From positions 1 to 33,937 of the IMG/VR virus record IMGVR_UViG_3300035228_000990: a DNA stretch of 33,937 bases. One strand, written 5' to 3'. Made by a program: the position numbers and the translations under genes. Below, piece by piece: positions 1-8,393 of the stretch. Below the pieces are notes generated by a model, which had not been told where the DNA came from, did no database searches, and was given only the letters and a program-made list of their open reading frames with translations. This stretch comes from a virus. The number at the start of each line of letters is the position of its first letter. Within the stretch, counting starts at the first letter, position 1.

Positions 1-403
1 AGGCACGAACAGTCTCACCTTCTGCATTGGTGTAACTTCTATCATCATAATGTGGTGACCAAGGAAAGTTCTTTACTACTTTCTGAGTCTCTACCATCTG
101 ACCGTTAAAATCTCTGTTGTCATACTGTGGTTCATAATAGTAGGTCTCAAATGGATCCTTCTGATTACGAGCATGAGTAATGAATGGTGTGATATTAGCA
201 GTCGGTCCTTGACATGCAATACCACCACCATATTGATTAGTGATGTATGGTCCTTGTAATACCTGAATAGCTTGGTTCGTAACTGAGCCTGAACTATTAG
301 CTATTGGATTCGCTGTTGCACTTACACCCCCGACATCTGCCGCCAGTGTGGCAGGGACAGTCGCAATTTGTGTTAGACATAATACTATTGGGTAAAGATA
401 CTT
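1..403 (-). CDS. Partial secreted protein of unknown function, 5' end uncertain
   Basis: The minus-strand frame is open from about position 403 to the window edge, so the C-terminus is missing. The readable part begins with a hydrophobic stretch (YLYPIVLCLTQIATV, then PATLAADV) that looks like a signal peptide with cleavage after ALA. It is followed by a region containing VTNQAIQVLQGPYITN and GGGIACQGP, then a Tyr-rich segment. Similar small exported proteins occur in cyanophages, but I know of no assigned function. It lies just downstream of the 385-855 gene and overlaps its end. No ATG, GTG or TTG start is visible in this frame near the signal peptide; the frame simply stays open upstream. 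Either a rare start codon is used or there is a sequence error or frameshift. The coding call is fairly secure; the start is not. Confidence 0.6.
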
Positions 404-855
404 GTGGTGTCTGTGATGCTTGTAACATCCGTGGTTCTTTGAATCACCGTTTGATTTGTCACTCCTGGGCCCATGTAGGTCTGAGTGAACTGAAATGCTG
501 CTCCTGGTTCTGCGATTGTGAAACTCTGTCCATTTAAATTTAGACCAGAGTTGGCACTTGTTACTTGCCCCTCTGTTCCTCCTAATGGATTCACTATCAC
601 TGAGTTTGTCGTTGGGTTGGGACTGAGAGATTGTCCCCCGTTGGTTACGTTTGAACCCGATACTGAATACTGCCATCCTGTTGCATAATCTATAGAGTTA
701 ATAGTTTCAGTCACCTTGGAGGTTGTCTCCGTGTGGCTGGTCATGCTTCCCTGGCTGAAATTTGGGACCACGGGGACCGCCAGGGCATCGGCAGGAATAA
801 GACTTACTCCCACCGCAGACATCACAATATATATGATTGTCTTTCCAGAAGTCAT
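385..855 (-). CDS. Small exported protein of unknown function
   Basis: A 156-residue protein with a clear N-terminal signal peptide: MTSGK, a hydrophobic core to about residue 22, then ADALA as a likely cleavage site. The mature part is rich in Ser, Thr, Asn and Gly, low in Lys, and ends in a Thr/Ser-rich tail. It contains the motif GAAFQFTQTYMGPG, which resembles GNAFSFSQSYTAGD in the neighbouring 876-1370 protein, so the two may share a fold. The ATG at 855 has a strong ribosome-binding site (GGAGGT) about 8 bases upstream. The gene sits at the distal end of the minus-strand structural block, so it may be a virion or periplasmic protein made late. Function is not recognised. Confidence 0.75.
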   Translation of the reverse strand: MTSGKTIIYIVMSAVGVSLIPADALAVPVVPNFSQGSMTSHTETTSKVTETINSIDYATGWQYSVSGSNVTNGGQSLSPNPTTNSVIVNPLGGTEGQVTSANSGLNLNGQSFTIAEPGAAFQFTQTYMGPGVTNQTVIQRTTDVTSITDTTSIFTQ

Positions 856-875
856 GATTTTTGACCTCCATTTAT

Positions 876-1370
876 TTAGTGTAGAATCGTGAGCTCAGAG
901 ACAAATTGTCCCGTAGCATTCGTACCAGCTCCACCAGCCGTGATTGCAATAGCACCACTAGTTCCAATAGTACCAGCTAGACTTCCAGCAGAACCTGCAG
1001 TTGTGGATGTAATGTTGCCAAAGTTTGCTACTTCACCAACAGTGACTGCACTGGTTGGGATTGCATCACCTGCCGTATACGACTGAGAGAAACTAAAGGC
1101 ATTACCTGGAGTATCCTGAGTAGCAGTAATTGTTCCTGGGGCATAAATTCCACTAGTAATTGCACCAGTAGAAATTGTGTTGACTGTGGTTCCGTCAGTA
1201 GTATCTACACCGTTGCCTGAAATTGAAAATGTACTTCCAAGTCTCGTGACATTAGTAGCAGCAGCATCAACGGTTAGTTGAACACTGGAAGATAATCTAT
1301 GTGTAAGAGCACCTGCATTTGCGGAAGATGCCGTCATCAGTAACATTATGAAGGGTAGAAACCTTTTCAT
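876..1370 (-). CDS. Small exported protein of unknown function, paralogous motif to its neighbour
   Basis: A 164-residue protein starting with MKRFLPFIMLLMTASSANAG, a textbook signal peptide with cleavage after ANA. The mature part is almost entirely Gly, Ala, Thr, Ser, Ile and Val, suggesting beta structure, and includes GNAFSFSQSYTAGD, similar to a segment of the 385-855 protein. The frame extends four codons upstream to a TTG at 1382, but the ATG at 1370 puts the signal peptide at the true N-terminus, so I chose it. Neither start has a good ribosome-binding site. An exact T4-type late promoter box (TATAAATA, minus strand, 1398-1405) lies just upstream, so this gene and those after it are probably expressed late. 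Function unknown. Confidence 0.75.
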   Translation of the reverse strand: MKRFLPFIMLLMTASSANAGALTHRLSSSVQLTVDAAATNVTRLGSTFSISGNGVDTTDGTTVNTISTGAITSGIYAPGTITATQDTPGNAFSFSQSYTAGDAIPTSAVTVGEVANFGNITSTTAGSAGSLAGTIGTSGAIAITAGGAGTNATGQFVSELTILH

Positions 1371-1397
1371 ATCATTTACCAAAGAGGTATGTAGCCG

Positions 1398-1405
1398 TAT
1401 TTATA
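1398..1405 (-). promoter_or_regulatory. T4-type late promoter box
   Basis: The minus strand reads TATAAATA exactly, the T4 late promoter element, 28 bases before the ATG at 1370. It lies between the stop of the 1407-1997 gene and the signal-peptide gene, so it would drive the small exported-protein genes late in infection. Confidence 0.7.
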
Positions 1406-1406
1406 C

Positions 1407-1997
1407 TTAAAAATATCGCATGTTGAATGTGGATGTATCAATTTCTACTCTTGTAACTCGTTGACCACTATTTTCGCGGTTTGTTGTAATTATTTGTGTA
1501 CCGAAAGATTGTTTGTAGTTCTCAAAAGTTTGAATAGCTGTTGGATTATAGAAACCAAAACCAGGAATATTTCCAGTTTCACCTTCTTTTAGTGGTGTTC
1601 CACCTTGAAATCCGTCAGCAGTAATAATAATAGGATCTAGTCCAACTTGATCGTACCAAGTTCCTCGCAAGTCCAAAACAATTCTTGACGAATTATTACC
1701 AGGAGCTGACTGAATAGCAGCAACATCAATAAGAATAGATTCGTATCCATTATCCGTATCTAAAACATTATCTCCTCCCCATTCCATATATGTAACAGTT
1801 TGATCGGCATTTTGAATCTTGGTGCCTTTCCTTGCGCCTACCTGACCACTAATGTTTGGCTCAATAAACTCTGCTATGATGTCAAAATCCTTTCCGTCTG
1901 TCCAATTCCAATTAAATATTAGAAAGTTGCAGTAGAAAACTGCTGGATCAAATACTGTTCCTCGGGACTTGCCGATTCCAAATGATAGTGGTGACAT
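1407..1997 (-). CDS. Putative virion structural protein, unknown
   Basis: A 196-residue protein with no signal peptide or membrane segment. It is rich in beta-type sequence with many aromatic residues (YCNFLIFNWNW near residues 22-32) and contains Asp/Gly-rich turns. I do not recognise a family. It lies inside the minus-strand block of fibre-like genes: the ATG at 1997 follows the stop of the upstream gene after a single base, with no obvious ribosome-binding site, so translation is probably coupled. Position and composition suggest a tail, fibre or baseplate accessory protein, but this is inference from neighbours only. Confidence 0.65.
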   Translation of the reverse strand: MSPLSFGIGKSRGTVFDPAVFYCNFLIFNWNWTDGKDFDIIAEFIEPNISGQVGARKGTKIQNADQTVTYMEWGGDNVLDTDNGYESILIDVAAIQSAPGNNSSRIVLDLRGTWYDQVGLDPIIITADGFQGGTPLKEGETGNIPGFGFYNPTAIQTFENYKQSFGTQIITTNRENSGQRVTRVEIDTSTFNMRYF

Positions 1998-1998
1998 A

Positions 1999-2727
1999 TT
2001 AACTAGGGATGATAAAAGTTCCTTTCATACCACTGTGAGCGGTACATTGATATTCGTATGCACCTGGTGCATCATGTGGGATTGTGAATACTTGAGTTGC
2101 ATTCTGTGCTCCACTGACATAGGTTCCTACACCAGTAGTTGTACTCTGGTATTGAATACGGAATGGATGTGAGTTTCCTGTAGAGTTCTCAAAGATATAA
2201 GTGAAACCTCTCATCAAATAGATAGTTGGATTTCCTACAGTATCTCTTTGACCAGGACCAGCAAAACGATAGTCACTAGAACCACTCGAAGTAACGTAAT
2301 ATCTAGTTGCAAATCCTCTACTAGTTCCATCACCAGAGATTAGATCCGTAACAAAACTACCAGCAGTACAAATACCACTTACATCTAAGGTTGTTGCAGT
2401 AAGGTTTGCTGGTACACTGCCACTCTGATCTGCTACCCAAGCATAGTCACTACCATTCCAACTAAGAACATATCCAGAAGTTGGATTTGATTGATTTAAA
2501 TGTGTATCAACATCCGAGTTGCCATAACTACCTCCCCCTGGAAGGTTAGTTAATCCAGCACCGTTACCTACAAATGCAGTTGCAGTAACAACACCTGACA
2601 CAGTAGTATTGGTTGTGATTGCAACTTGATTGCCGCCAATATTTAAGTCTCCTGCACTCTCAATCGTAGGAGTACCAGTAGCACCAATAATATTGAGTTG
2701 TTTTACACCAAAAGGTTTTTCTGTCAT
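1999..2727 (-). CDS. Fibre-like protein with C-terminal cupredoxin (amicyanin-like) domain
   Basis: A 242-residue protein with two parts. Residues 1-110 hold a fibre module shared with the 841-residue neighbour: a GDGSGLT-type repeat (FVGNGAGLTNL) followed by PGGGSYGNSDVDTHLN. Residues 165-242 look like a cupredoxin: GFTYIFENSTGNSHPFRI, then GAYEYQCTAHSGMKG. The ligand set would be His187, Cys228, His231 and Met234; the C-x2-H-x2-M spacing is that of amicyanin. This suggests a type I copper or copper-binding domain on a phage fibre, or a cupredoxin fold used for adhesion. No signal peptide is present, as expected for a virion part. The next gene follows after one base. Domain call is by motif; copper binding is inferred from conserved ligands. 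Confidence 0.75.
   Translation of the reverse strand: MTEKPFGVKQLNIIGATGTPTIESAGDLNIGGNQVAITTNTTVSGVVTATAFVGNGAGLTNLPGGGSYGNSDVDTHLNQSNPTSGYVLSWNGSDYAWVADQSGSVPANLTATTLDVSGICTAGSFVTDLISGDGTSRGFATRYYVTSSGSSDYRFAGPGQRDTVGNPTIYLMRGFTYIFENSTGNSHPFRIQYQSTTTGVGTYVSGAQNATQVFTIPHDAPGAYEYQCTAHSGMKGTFIIPS
2425..2600. repeat. Fibre module, copy A (matches 5545-5720)
   Basis: This stretch encodes the GLTNL-PGGGSYGNSDVDTHLN-WVADQ segment and is closely similar in DNA to 5545-5720 in the large tail-fibre gene. Several runs of 12 or more bases are identical (for example CTGATCTGCTACCCAA). It is a shared exchangeable module between two fibre genes. Confidence 0.75.
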
Positions 2728-2746
2728 GGGTACTAACTTTTCTAAC

Positions 2747-2754
2747 TATTTATT
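2747..2754 (-). promoter_or_regulatory. Late promoter-like box overlapping a stop codon
   Basis: The minus strand reads AATAAATA, one base from T4 TATAAATA. The TAA stop of the protease gene (2750-2752) lies inside the box. It stands about 20 bases before the ATG of the cupredoxin fibre gene at 2727, so it probably gives that gene its own late start. Confidence 0.5.
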
Positions 2755-5068
2755 CTACAATTTTAATGGTGATGTCGCCAGAGAATGTGAGAGGTTGAGC
2801 TCCACCATCAATTAATTTAGTTAAATTTGGTTCTGCACCTGTTGGCGCATCCCAAATAACAGGTGCATCACTACCTTGAAGGTTATACGAATCAGTCCAT
2901 GAAGAAGTAGTGTAGTCACCATCACCTTCAATACCAGCATACACTGTAGATGTTCCTGCAGAGTCTGTGCTTCCCATAAGAGGTCCACCCAAAGCTGTCT
3001 TGAACCAATGTTTCATATCGGCCCAGTTCCAACCTCTATTGTATTCAAGTTTAGTTGCCATAAGACCAACAGCAATAGGAGTTGCAGAACTTGTTCCGTT
3101 GAATAATCTATCTTCAGACTCTATAGATGTGACTCCATCAAGATTGTAGTATGCATCATATCTTTTATACCCACTACTGTTATCCTCACATGCAGAAAAA
3201 CTCATATCACATTGTGCAAAAATATCAACTCCATTTCCCATATTACTATAACTGGTTTTGCATTGTCTATAGAAGGTTCCCACCCCAACTTCTCCAGTAG
3301 CACTGTTCAGAGTACCGTATTCATCTAACGCACCAACTCCGATTCCTTTATAAAAAGCTACTCCATTACTATCATGTCGTTTTCCAATTTGTCCTGGATA
3401 TCCAATCCTATTATAGAACGGTTGGAAGTAAATTCCAGGCATACTAGAGTATCCTGATCTTCTCCCCTCTTCAGGAGTCTCATTATCAGATAAAGTATAG
3501 TAATTATTGTAGTCTGGATGATCACCTCTCACTACTTTTTGGTCTCTATTGCCAGCGGCATAACAGAAAATGACTCCAGATTCTACAAGTTCAACACCTG
3601 ATTGAATAATTGAGTTATCAAACTCATATTCGATTGCTAACGTCCCACCACTACCAATGAGAGGTCCAACTTGGCTACCATAAGATACTGCGTTAGATCC
3701 GTCCAAAGGTGTCTGACCAGTTCCTGCAGCATCTCTGTGATGAATGTATCCACTACTCCATGGACCTACTCTATTACTCCAACTATTACTGGAAATAGTT
3801 GGATCCTTATCACCTTTAGCTGAATTTATTGGTTTAATCTGATGGAATACTTTCTGCATATCAAATCCAACTTCCCACAATACACCATAAGTTCCGTATA
3901 GATTTAGGAACCACTTGTTTGAATTATAAGCCCATCCATATTGTCTACCATATGTTTGTGAAGCACATGGAGTTCCATGGAAACCAGTATTATTTTGATA
4001 TGCAGTATTACTACCGTTAGATCTGGATCTCGTATAAGTTGAGCTTGCAAGAATAGCACCAAAGTCTTCTACTGAACCTGCAATTGCTTCTCCAGTTCCA
4101 ATGCCTGCAGATACAAATTTTGGAGATCTATAAGTTGTACTGTTGTTTCTCCACCAGTTGAGACCAGCTGAATCTGTGGGGACAGTTGTTCCATCCCAAC
4201 GAGTAGTAAGTCTAGTACCAGGATCTGCATTAAAGAAGTCTGGGTCCAAATAATATGGAGCATCCAAAACTAAATCTAGAAGATCGCATGTACCTACTGT
4301 TGTAGAGATACCACTGTTAGATAATTTGTTACCACCAACATAATTTTGTGGAGTATCTGATATGGTAAGTGTACTAATACCTAAAGTATTCTGAAATTCG
4401 ATGTGACCGAACCACATATCTTGGTCACATACAATAACGTCTACATCTTTACCAGTTCCATATTGTGGTATTTGACTGCCAATTTGTATTGACGCTCCTG
4501 TAGTGGAGGCTACTCCTGGTAGTGAGTCCCATCGACCAGACACCCAAGGACTTTTCTTTTGGACATGTCTGAGTAATTGCATAGATCCTCTATTTTTGAG
4601 GTCTATACCAGGAGTGCTACTAGTATAATTATTGACATATGAATACCCTTGACACCAAACATTAGATGCATATCTATTTTCTTTTGTTAAACTCTCGACT
4701 AAATTGTCAGGGTTATCCATATAGGTGCCTGGATATGCAGAAGCATTGATAGTTACATTTGCAACGCCAGGATGATTTCTCAACTGTTCAACTTCATCAT
4801 CATCTAATAGATAGATTCCTCTGAGTTCACTATGATTACATGCACTCGGACACTCTACAGTCCTGGATGGAATATTATCTTCAAGAGTTCCATCCTGCAT
4901 TAGGATTTCGTGAACATGCTCCCAGTCTTTTTTTGTATGGCAGAGAATACCGTATTCTTTTTTTGATTCTTTTTCTGTTGGTTTTTTTAGTAGAGTTTCT
5001 TTGAGAGATTCAAAATTTACTCTCCGCTGTTCGTACCATTCGTCGATATTAGTATCAGTAGAAAACAT
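2750..5068 (-). CDS. Subtilisin-like (S8 family) serine protease, virion-associated
   Basis: A 772-residue protein with a complete S8 peptidase signature. The Asp site is in VDVIVCDQDMWFGHIEF (Asp215), the His site in HGTPCASQTYG (His364), the oxyanion Asn in CYAAGN (Asn507), and the nucleophile in NGTSSATP (Ser660). The Asp motif is unusual: Asp-Gln-Asp replaces the common Asp-Ser/Thr-Gly. There is no signal peptide; residues 1-60 are acidic and Lys-rich and could be a propeptide or virion-docking part. It lies between two fibre genes, so a tail-associated protease acting on host surface protein or in virion maturation is likely. The ATG at 5068 has a strong GGGAGGT site. Long insertions (about 230-360 and 370-490) separate the catalytic motifs. 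Family is sure; role is inference. Confidence 0.9.
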   Translation of the reverse strand: MFSTDTNIDEWYEQRRVNFESLKETLLKKPTEKESKKEYGILCHTKKDWEHVHEILMQDGTLEDNIPSRTVECPSACNHSELRGIYLLDDDEVEQLRNHPGVANVTINASAYPGTYMDNPDNLVESLTKENRYASNVWCQGYSYVNNYTSSTPGIDLKNRGSMQLLRHVQKKSPWVSGRWDSLPGVASTTGASIQIGSQIPQYGTGKDVDVIVCDQDMWFGHIEFQNTLGISTLTISDTPQNYVGGNKLSNSGISTTVGTCDLLDLVLDAPYYLDPDFFNADPGTRLTTRWDGTTVPTDSAGLNWWRNNSTTYRSPKFVSAGIGTGEAIAGSVEDFGAILASSTYTRSRSNGSNTAYQNNTGFHGTPCASQTYGRQYGWAYNSNKWFLNLYGTYGVLWEVGFDMQKVFHQIKPINSAKGDKDPTISSNSWSNRVGPWSSGYIHHRDAAGTGQTPLDGSNAVSYGSQVGPLIGSGGTLAIEYEFDNSIIQSGVELVESGVIFCYAAGNRDQKVVRGDHPDYNNYYTLSDNETPEEGRRSGYSSMPGIYFQPFYNRIGYPGQIGKRHDSNGVAFYKGIGVGALDEYGTLNSATGEVGVGTFYRQCKTSYSNMGNGVDIFAQCDMSFSACEDNSSGYKRYDAYYNLDGVTSIESEDRLFNGTSSATPIAVGLMATKLEYNRGWNWADMKHWFKTALGGPLMGSTDSAGTSTVYAGIEGDGDYTTSSWTDSYNLQGSDAPVIWDAPTGAEPNLTKLIDGGAQPLTFSGDITIKIVE

Positions 5069-5085
5069 TTCTTATACCTCCCTAA

Positions 5086-7611
5086 TCAAAGCATTCTTTG
5101 TGTTGTGAATCTATAAGTAGTTAGCCCAGATATTCCAGTGACTGGAACTAATCTTACTTGAACTTGACCAGCAGATAGTGTTACCGATACATCGGCAATT
5201 TTATTCGGTTCATACATTTGACCATACTGCGATACATATGCGGTTGTGCCCGCACCAGTATGCATCACTAATGCTTTTTGTGCCTGGTAATTATTTCCAT
5301 TGATAATGGATATTGTATATTCTGCGGTTACGAAGTCTTCAGTATACACATCAATTTCTTGAGGTGTTCCAGCAGATGCAGTGAAAGAAGATGATGCAAC
5401 ACCATGACTTTCAAATACGGTGTTTCTTATTTGAAGTGATTGGTTACCTATGGGATTGGTTGTTCCAATGCCAATACTGGTATTAGTATTAATTCCAGCA
5501 TCAGTCTTTTCAAAGTACCCAGTACCTCCTCCGCCTCCACCAGTCTGATCTGCTACCCAATCATAATCAGAACCAGTCCAACTGAGAACTTGACCTGAAG
5601 AGGCAGTACCAGTATTGAGGTGTGTATCAACATCAGAGTTACCATAACTACCTCCTCCTGGAAGGTTAGTTAGACCAGACCCATCACCTACAAATGATGA
5701 AGCGGTCACAACTCCAGTTACGTTGATACCAGAACCAGTTACTTGTAGTTTTGTTGATCCACTATTCTGCAAGTACAATGCACTGGAGTCAATGAATAAA
5801 GACCCAGTTCCACTTTCATTAATATAACTTTGGGTTCCACTATGCCAAATTTGAAGATCGTTTGAATCTCCAAATCCAAGTCTAAAGTCATCCCCATTTA
5901 CTGTGCCAATTCCAGTACCAGATGACCATATAGATCCATTGTACCTGAGGATGTCATTGATCTGTGCTCCAGAGGATACAACGTCAGTTAAATCATTTAG
6001 GCTGGTTGCTCCACCAGTCGATCCACTACCAACTACGTCGGTAATTTCAATGGTTGCAATTCCATTTGAATAGGTTGCAGTAACACCAGCACCAACGAAG
6101 TTAATGGTTGCAGCAGTTCCAACAGTGCCTCCTTCTTCTTGAATAACAACACCAGATCCTGATGCTGTAACACCTGTTAGGTTGGATCCATCACCGTAGA
6201 ATGTATTTGCAGTGATGATACCAGCGGTGAAATGATCTGTCCCAACGCCAATGGTTCCATCTATGTTTCTATTAAGAAGTTCGGTCCATCTTCCCGCATG
6301 AGCATAATATGCCTTTCCAGTATCATGGGTATGAACAAATGCACCATGGTACTCAGCAGGACTTGGTAGAGTTCTATACTCTGCAAAGAGGAATGGTAGG
6401 ATGTTAGTTGTTGCACTACCTACGATTCTTCCTTTAAGTCTAAAGTTACCTAGAACAGAAAGAGCTTCCTCTGCATTGGTGGTTCCAATACCAACGTTAC
6501 TATTTGTAGTAATACCAGTAGGACCAGATTTCCAAATAGAACTGGAAGCTGGGACATTGTATAACCCAGAAGCATCTCCAGAGAATGTGGAAGCTGTTAG
6601 GATGCCAGTGGTCTCATAGTTGCCATGGACATCTTCTACAAGAAGTCTTCTCCAACCATTATATCCACCGTTAGTAGTACCATAAGAAACGTATGCTTGC
6701 TTTGCGTTGTTCGCATAGGCAAACATTCCTCTCCAAGACACTGCATTAGGCATGTCAGTGGTTGAGTCAAAGTCAAAGCGCATCTTACTGCCTTGACCTG
6801 GGAAGGTTACAATACCTGCACCTGAGTTGATGTTATCAACCAGGATAGAAGGGGTGCCAGAGAGGTTCTGAGCGACTGTTGCGATACCTGCAGTGTGTGC
6901 ATACCCCGCAATGGTAGAGAGACCTGCAACGGGTGTATACGAGGAGATGCCAGCGACTTTTGCGTACTCAGAGACACCTGCATTAGTTGCAACACCTGCT
7001 GCAGAAGAATACGTAACGATTCCTGCAGTGGTTGCGAAGGTTGCTACACCAGCGACGGGTGTATATGAAGAGATTCCTGATACTGGAGAGTAATTTGTTA
7101 GAGATGCGAACCCTGCAATAGGAGTATATGATGCAATGCCAGATACAGTTGCATAGGATACATAGTCTACTGCGTCTATGGTTACGTTACCACCAAAGAC
7201 ACTACTTACATTAAGTCCGTCATTGAAATTTACGGTTTGTGCTACACCAAGAACAGATCCACTGTTTTTGATGACAATGCCCTGTCCAATAGCAGTAACA
7301 CCAGTTAGTCCAGATCCATCCCCAATGAATGTTCCTGTCGTAATACCCGAAAGTAATGCATTACCTTCTACATGTAGTTGACTAGTTGGAAGAGTCGTGC
7401 CAATACCAACATACTTACTGGTAGTAATACCGTATGTACTTGCCTTGGTCCAAGTTCCTGCAGAACCTGCATTGGCAGATAACTCTGTTCCATCTCCAAA
7501 GGTATTATAAATCTCCTGAAAATTGGCATTTACTTTTACTGCACCAGATGCGAGGGAATCTCCCAGACCATCATTCGGCGTAAATCCAGTGAATATTCCC
7601 TGTCTAGCCAT
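5086..7611 (-). CDS. Large tail-fibre / structural protein with GDGSGLT repeats
   Basis: An 841-residue protein. The N-terminus (GFTPNDGLGDSL, VNANFQEIYNTFGDG) is the usual attachment end of cyanophage fibre-like proteins. Four copies of a G(D)GSGLT-type module occur near residues 97, 344, 472 and 641, and three VGIGTT motifs near 68, 373 and 715, typical of trimeric beta-rich fibres. Residues 149-250 form a low-complexity ladder of Y-x-PVAGIS-like units of about nine to ten residues. A poly-Gly stretch near 692 separates the C-terminal domain (about 700-841), the likely receptor-binding tip. No S74 self-cleaving chaperone is seen. The segment 641-690 is duplicated in the cupredoxin fibre gene. 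It is the first gene of the minus-strand block, downstream of a late promoter-like box. Confidence 0.85.
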   Translation of the reverse strand: MARQGIFTGFTPNDGLGDSLASGAVKVNANFQEIYNTFGDGTELSANAGSAGTWTKASTYGITTSKYVGIGTTLPTSQLHVEGNALLSGITTGTFIGDGSGLTGVTAIGQGIVIKNSGSVLGVAQTVNFNDGLNVSSVFGGNVTIDAVDYVSYATVSGIASYTPIAGFASLTNYSPVSGISSYTPVAGVATFATTAGIVTYSSAAGVATNAGVSEYAKVAGISSYTPVAGLSTIAGYAHTAGIATVAQNLSGTPSILVDNINSGAGIVTFPGQGSKMRFDFDSTTDMPNAVSWRGMFAYANNAKQAYVSYGTTNGGYNGWRRLLVEDVHGNYETTGILTASTFSGDASGLYNVPASSSIWKSGPTGITTNSNVGIGTTNAEEALSVLGNFRLKGRIVGSATTNILPFLFAEYRTLPSPAEYHGAFVHTHDTGKAYYAHAGRWTELLNRNIDGTIGVGTDHFTAGIITANTFYGDGSNLTGVTASGSGVVIQEEGGTVGTAATINFVGAGVTATYSNGIATIEITDVVGSGSTGGATSLNDLTDVVSSGAQINDILRYNGSIWSSGTGIGTVNGDDFRLGFGDSNDLQIWHSGTQSYINESGTGSLFIDSSALYLQNSGSTKLQVTGSGINVTGVVTASSFVGDGSGLTNLPGGGSYGNSDVDTHLNTGTASSGQVLSWTGSDYDWVADQTGGGGGGTGYFEKTDAGINTNTSIGIGTTNPIGNQSLQIRNTVFESHGVASSSFTASAGTPQEIDVYTEDFVTAEYTISIINGNNYQAQKALVMHTGAGTTAYVSQYGQMYEPNKIADVSVTLSAGQVQVRLVPVTGISGLTTYRFTTQRML
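5545..5720. repeat. Fibre module, copy B (matches 2425-2600)
   Basis: Encodes the same GLTNL-PGGGSYGNSDVDTHLN-WVADQ unit as 2425-2600, with high DNA similarity. Copies inside different fibre genes allow recombination between receptor-binding parts. Confidence 0.75.
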
Positions 7612-7640
7612 TTATTTCTTATGATAAGGTCTATTTCTTC

Positions 7641-7648
7641 TATTTATT
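7641..7648 (-). promoter_or_regulatory. Late promoter-like box, minus strand
   Basis: The minus strand reads AATAAATA about 30 bases before the ATG of the tail-fibre gene at 7611. Together with the plus-strand box at 7654-7661 it makes a compact divergent late promoter pair. Confidence 0.5.
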
Positions 7649-7653
7649 GTTCT

Positions 7654-7661
7654 AATAAATA
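7654..7661 (+). promoter_or_regulatory. Late promoter-like box, plus strand
   Basis: AATAAATA on the plus strand, 34 bases before the ATG at 7695, one base from T4 TATAAATA. It faces away from the minus-strand box six bases to its left. Confidence 0.5.
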
Positions 7662-7694
7662 TGAGTATACGACCATGTTTTCCTTTTTTATACC

Positions 7695-8393
7695 ATGACA
7701 AATAAAGTCAGCAAACATAGAGAAGCATACGAGCAGTTTAAATCTGAATTGTGTGAGTATCACTTAGATAATTATACTTCTTGGATTAAAAATTTGCAAG
7801 AGGAAGGATATGATGTAACCAAATGGAGCACTGAAGAGATTATTGATACTTATATTAAGGAAAATAATCTTTGGAACTCCGCAGAAACTATTGCACAAGC
7901 AATCCTAGAAGATAAAAAGGAAAAGGGTGACTCATATCTAGAAACAGATATGAAAAAAAGAAGAAAGAATAATGAAAAAGCTGTAAATGATATGAAGAAA
8001 GTCAAGGACGATACCGTTCCTCGCTGGATGAGGGAGGATGTACGTCAGAGACTTGAAGAAGCTCGTCGTGGGCCACGTAAGGAAGGTAAAGAAAAGACAG
8101 AAGATAAAGCAAAAAAATCTTTGGAAGCAGTGAAGAAACGCCAGAGCGTTCTTGATACGCATGAGAAAAAAACTGGAAGAAAACTTGATATTAAAAAATC
8201 AGTAGAAGGCAAAGCACACGCCAAAGACTTCCCTAGTTCTCGTCAAGAGAAAAAGACTAGGGGCGAAAAGGAAACTGATCTCCAGACACAGAACCGTCGC
8301 GTAAATAAAGATACCTCTCGTATTGTCGCCAAAGGTTACACTAAGAAAGAAAAAGAAAAAAACAAAGGCATTTATTCTTCAAGGTTTGATTGA
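7695..8393 (+). CDS. Lys-rich putative virion protein
   Basis: A 232-residue, highly charged protein. Residues 1-75 look folded and acidic with helices (WSTEEIIDTYIKENN). From about residue 78 to the end it is dominated by Lys, Glu and Arg, with likely long helix or coiled coil and a very basic C-terminal tail. No family is recognised. It starts the plus-strand transcript beside a late promoter-like box and shares its stop with the start of the next gene (TGATG), which carries a motif I associate with cyanophage structural proteins. A DNA-contacting or head-associated role fits its charge, but that is a guess. Confidence 0.75.
   Translation: MTNKVSKHREAYEQFKSELCEYHLDNYTSWIKNLQEEGYDVTKWSTEEIIDTYIKENNLWNSAETIAQAILEDKKEKGDSYLETDMKKRRKNNEKAVNDMKKVKDDTVPRWMREDVRQRLEEARRGPRKEGKEKTEDKAKKSLEAVKKRQSVLDTHEKKTGRKLDIKKSVEGKAHAKDFPSSRQEKKTRGEKETDLQTQNRRVNKDTSRIVAKGYTKKEKEKNKGIYSSRFD

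Noticed and set aside
304-537. Plus-strand 77-codon frame at the left end
   Set aside because: Antisense to the two exported-protein genes; no motif, no ribosome-binding site.
6843-7143. CRISPR-like short repeats in the tail-fibre gene
   Set aside because: The repeats are in-frame, degenerate codons for Y-x-PVAGIS units, with no constant repeat and unique spacers.
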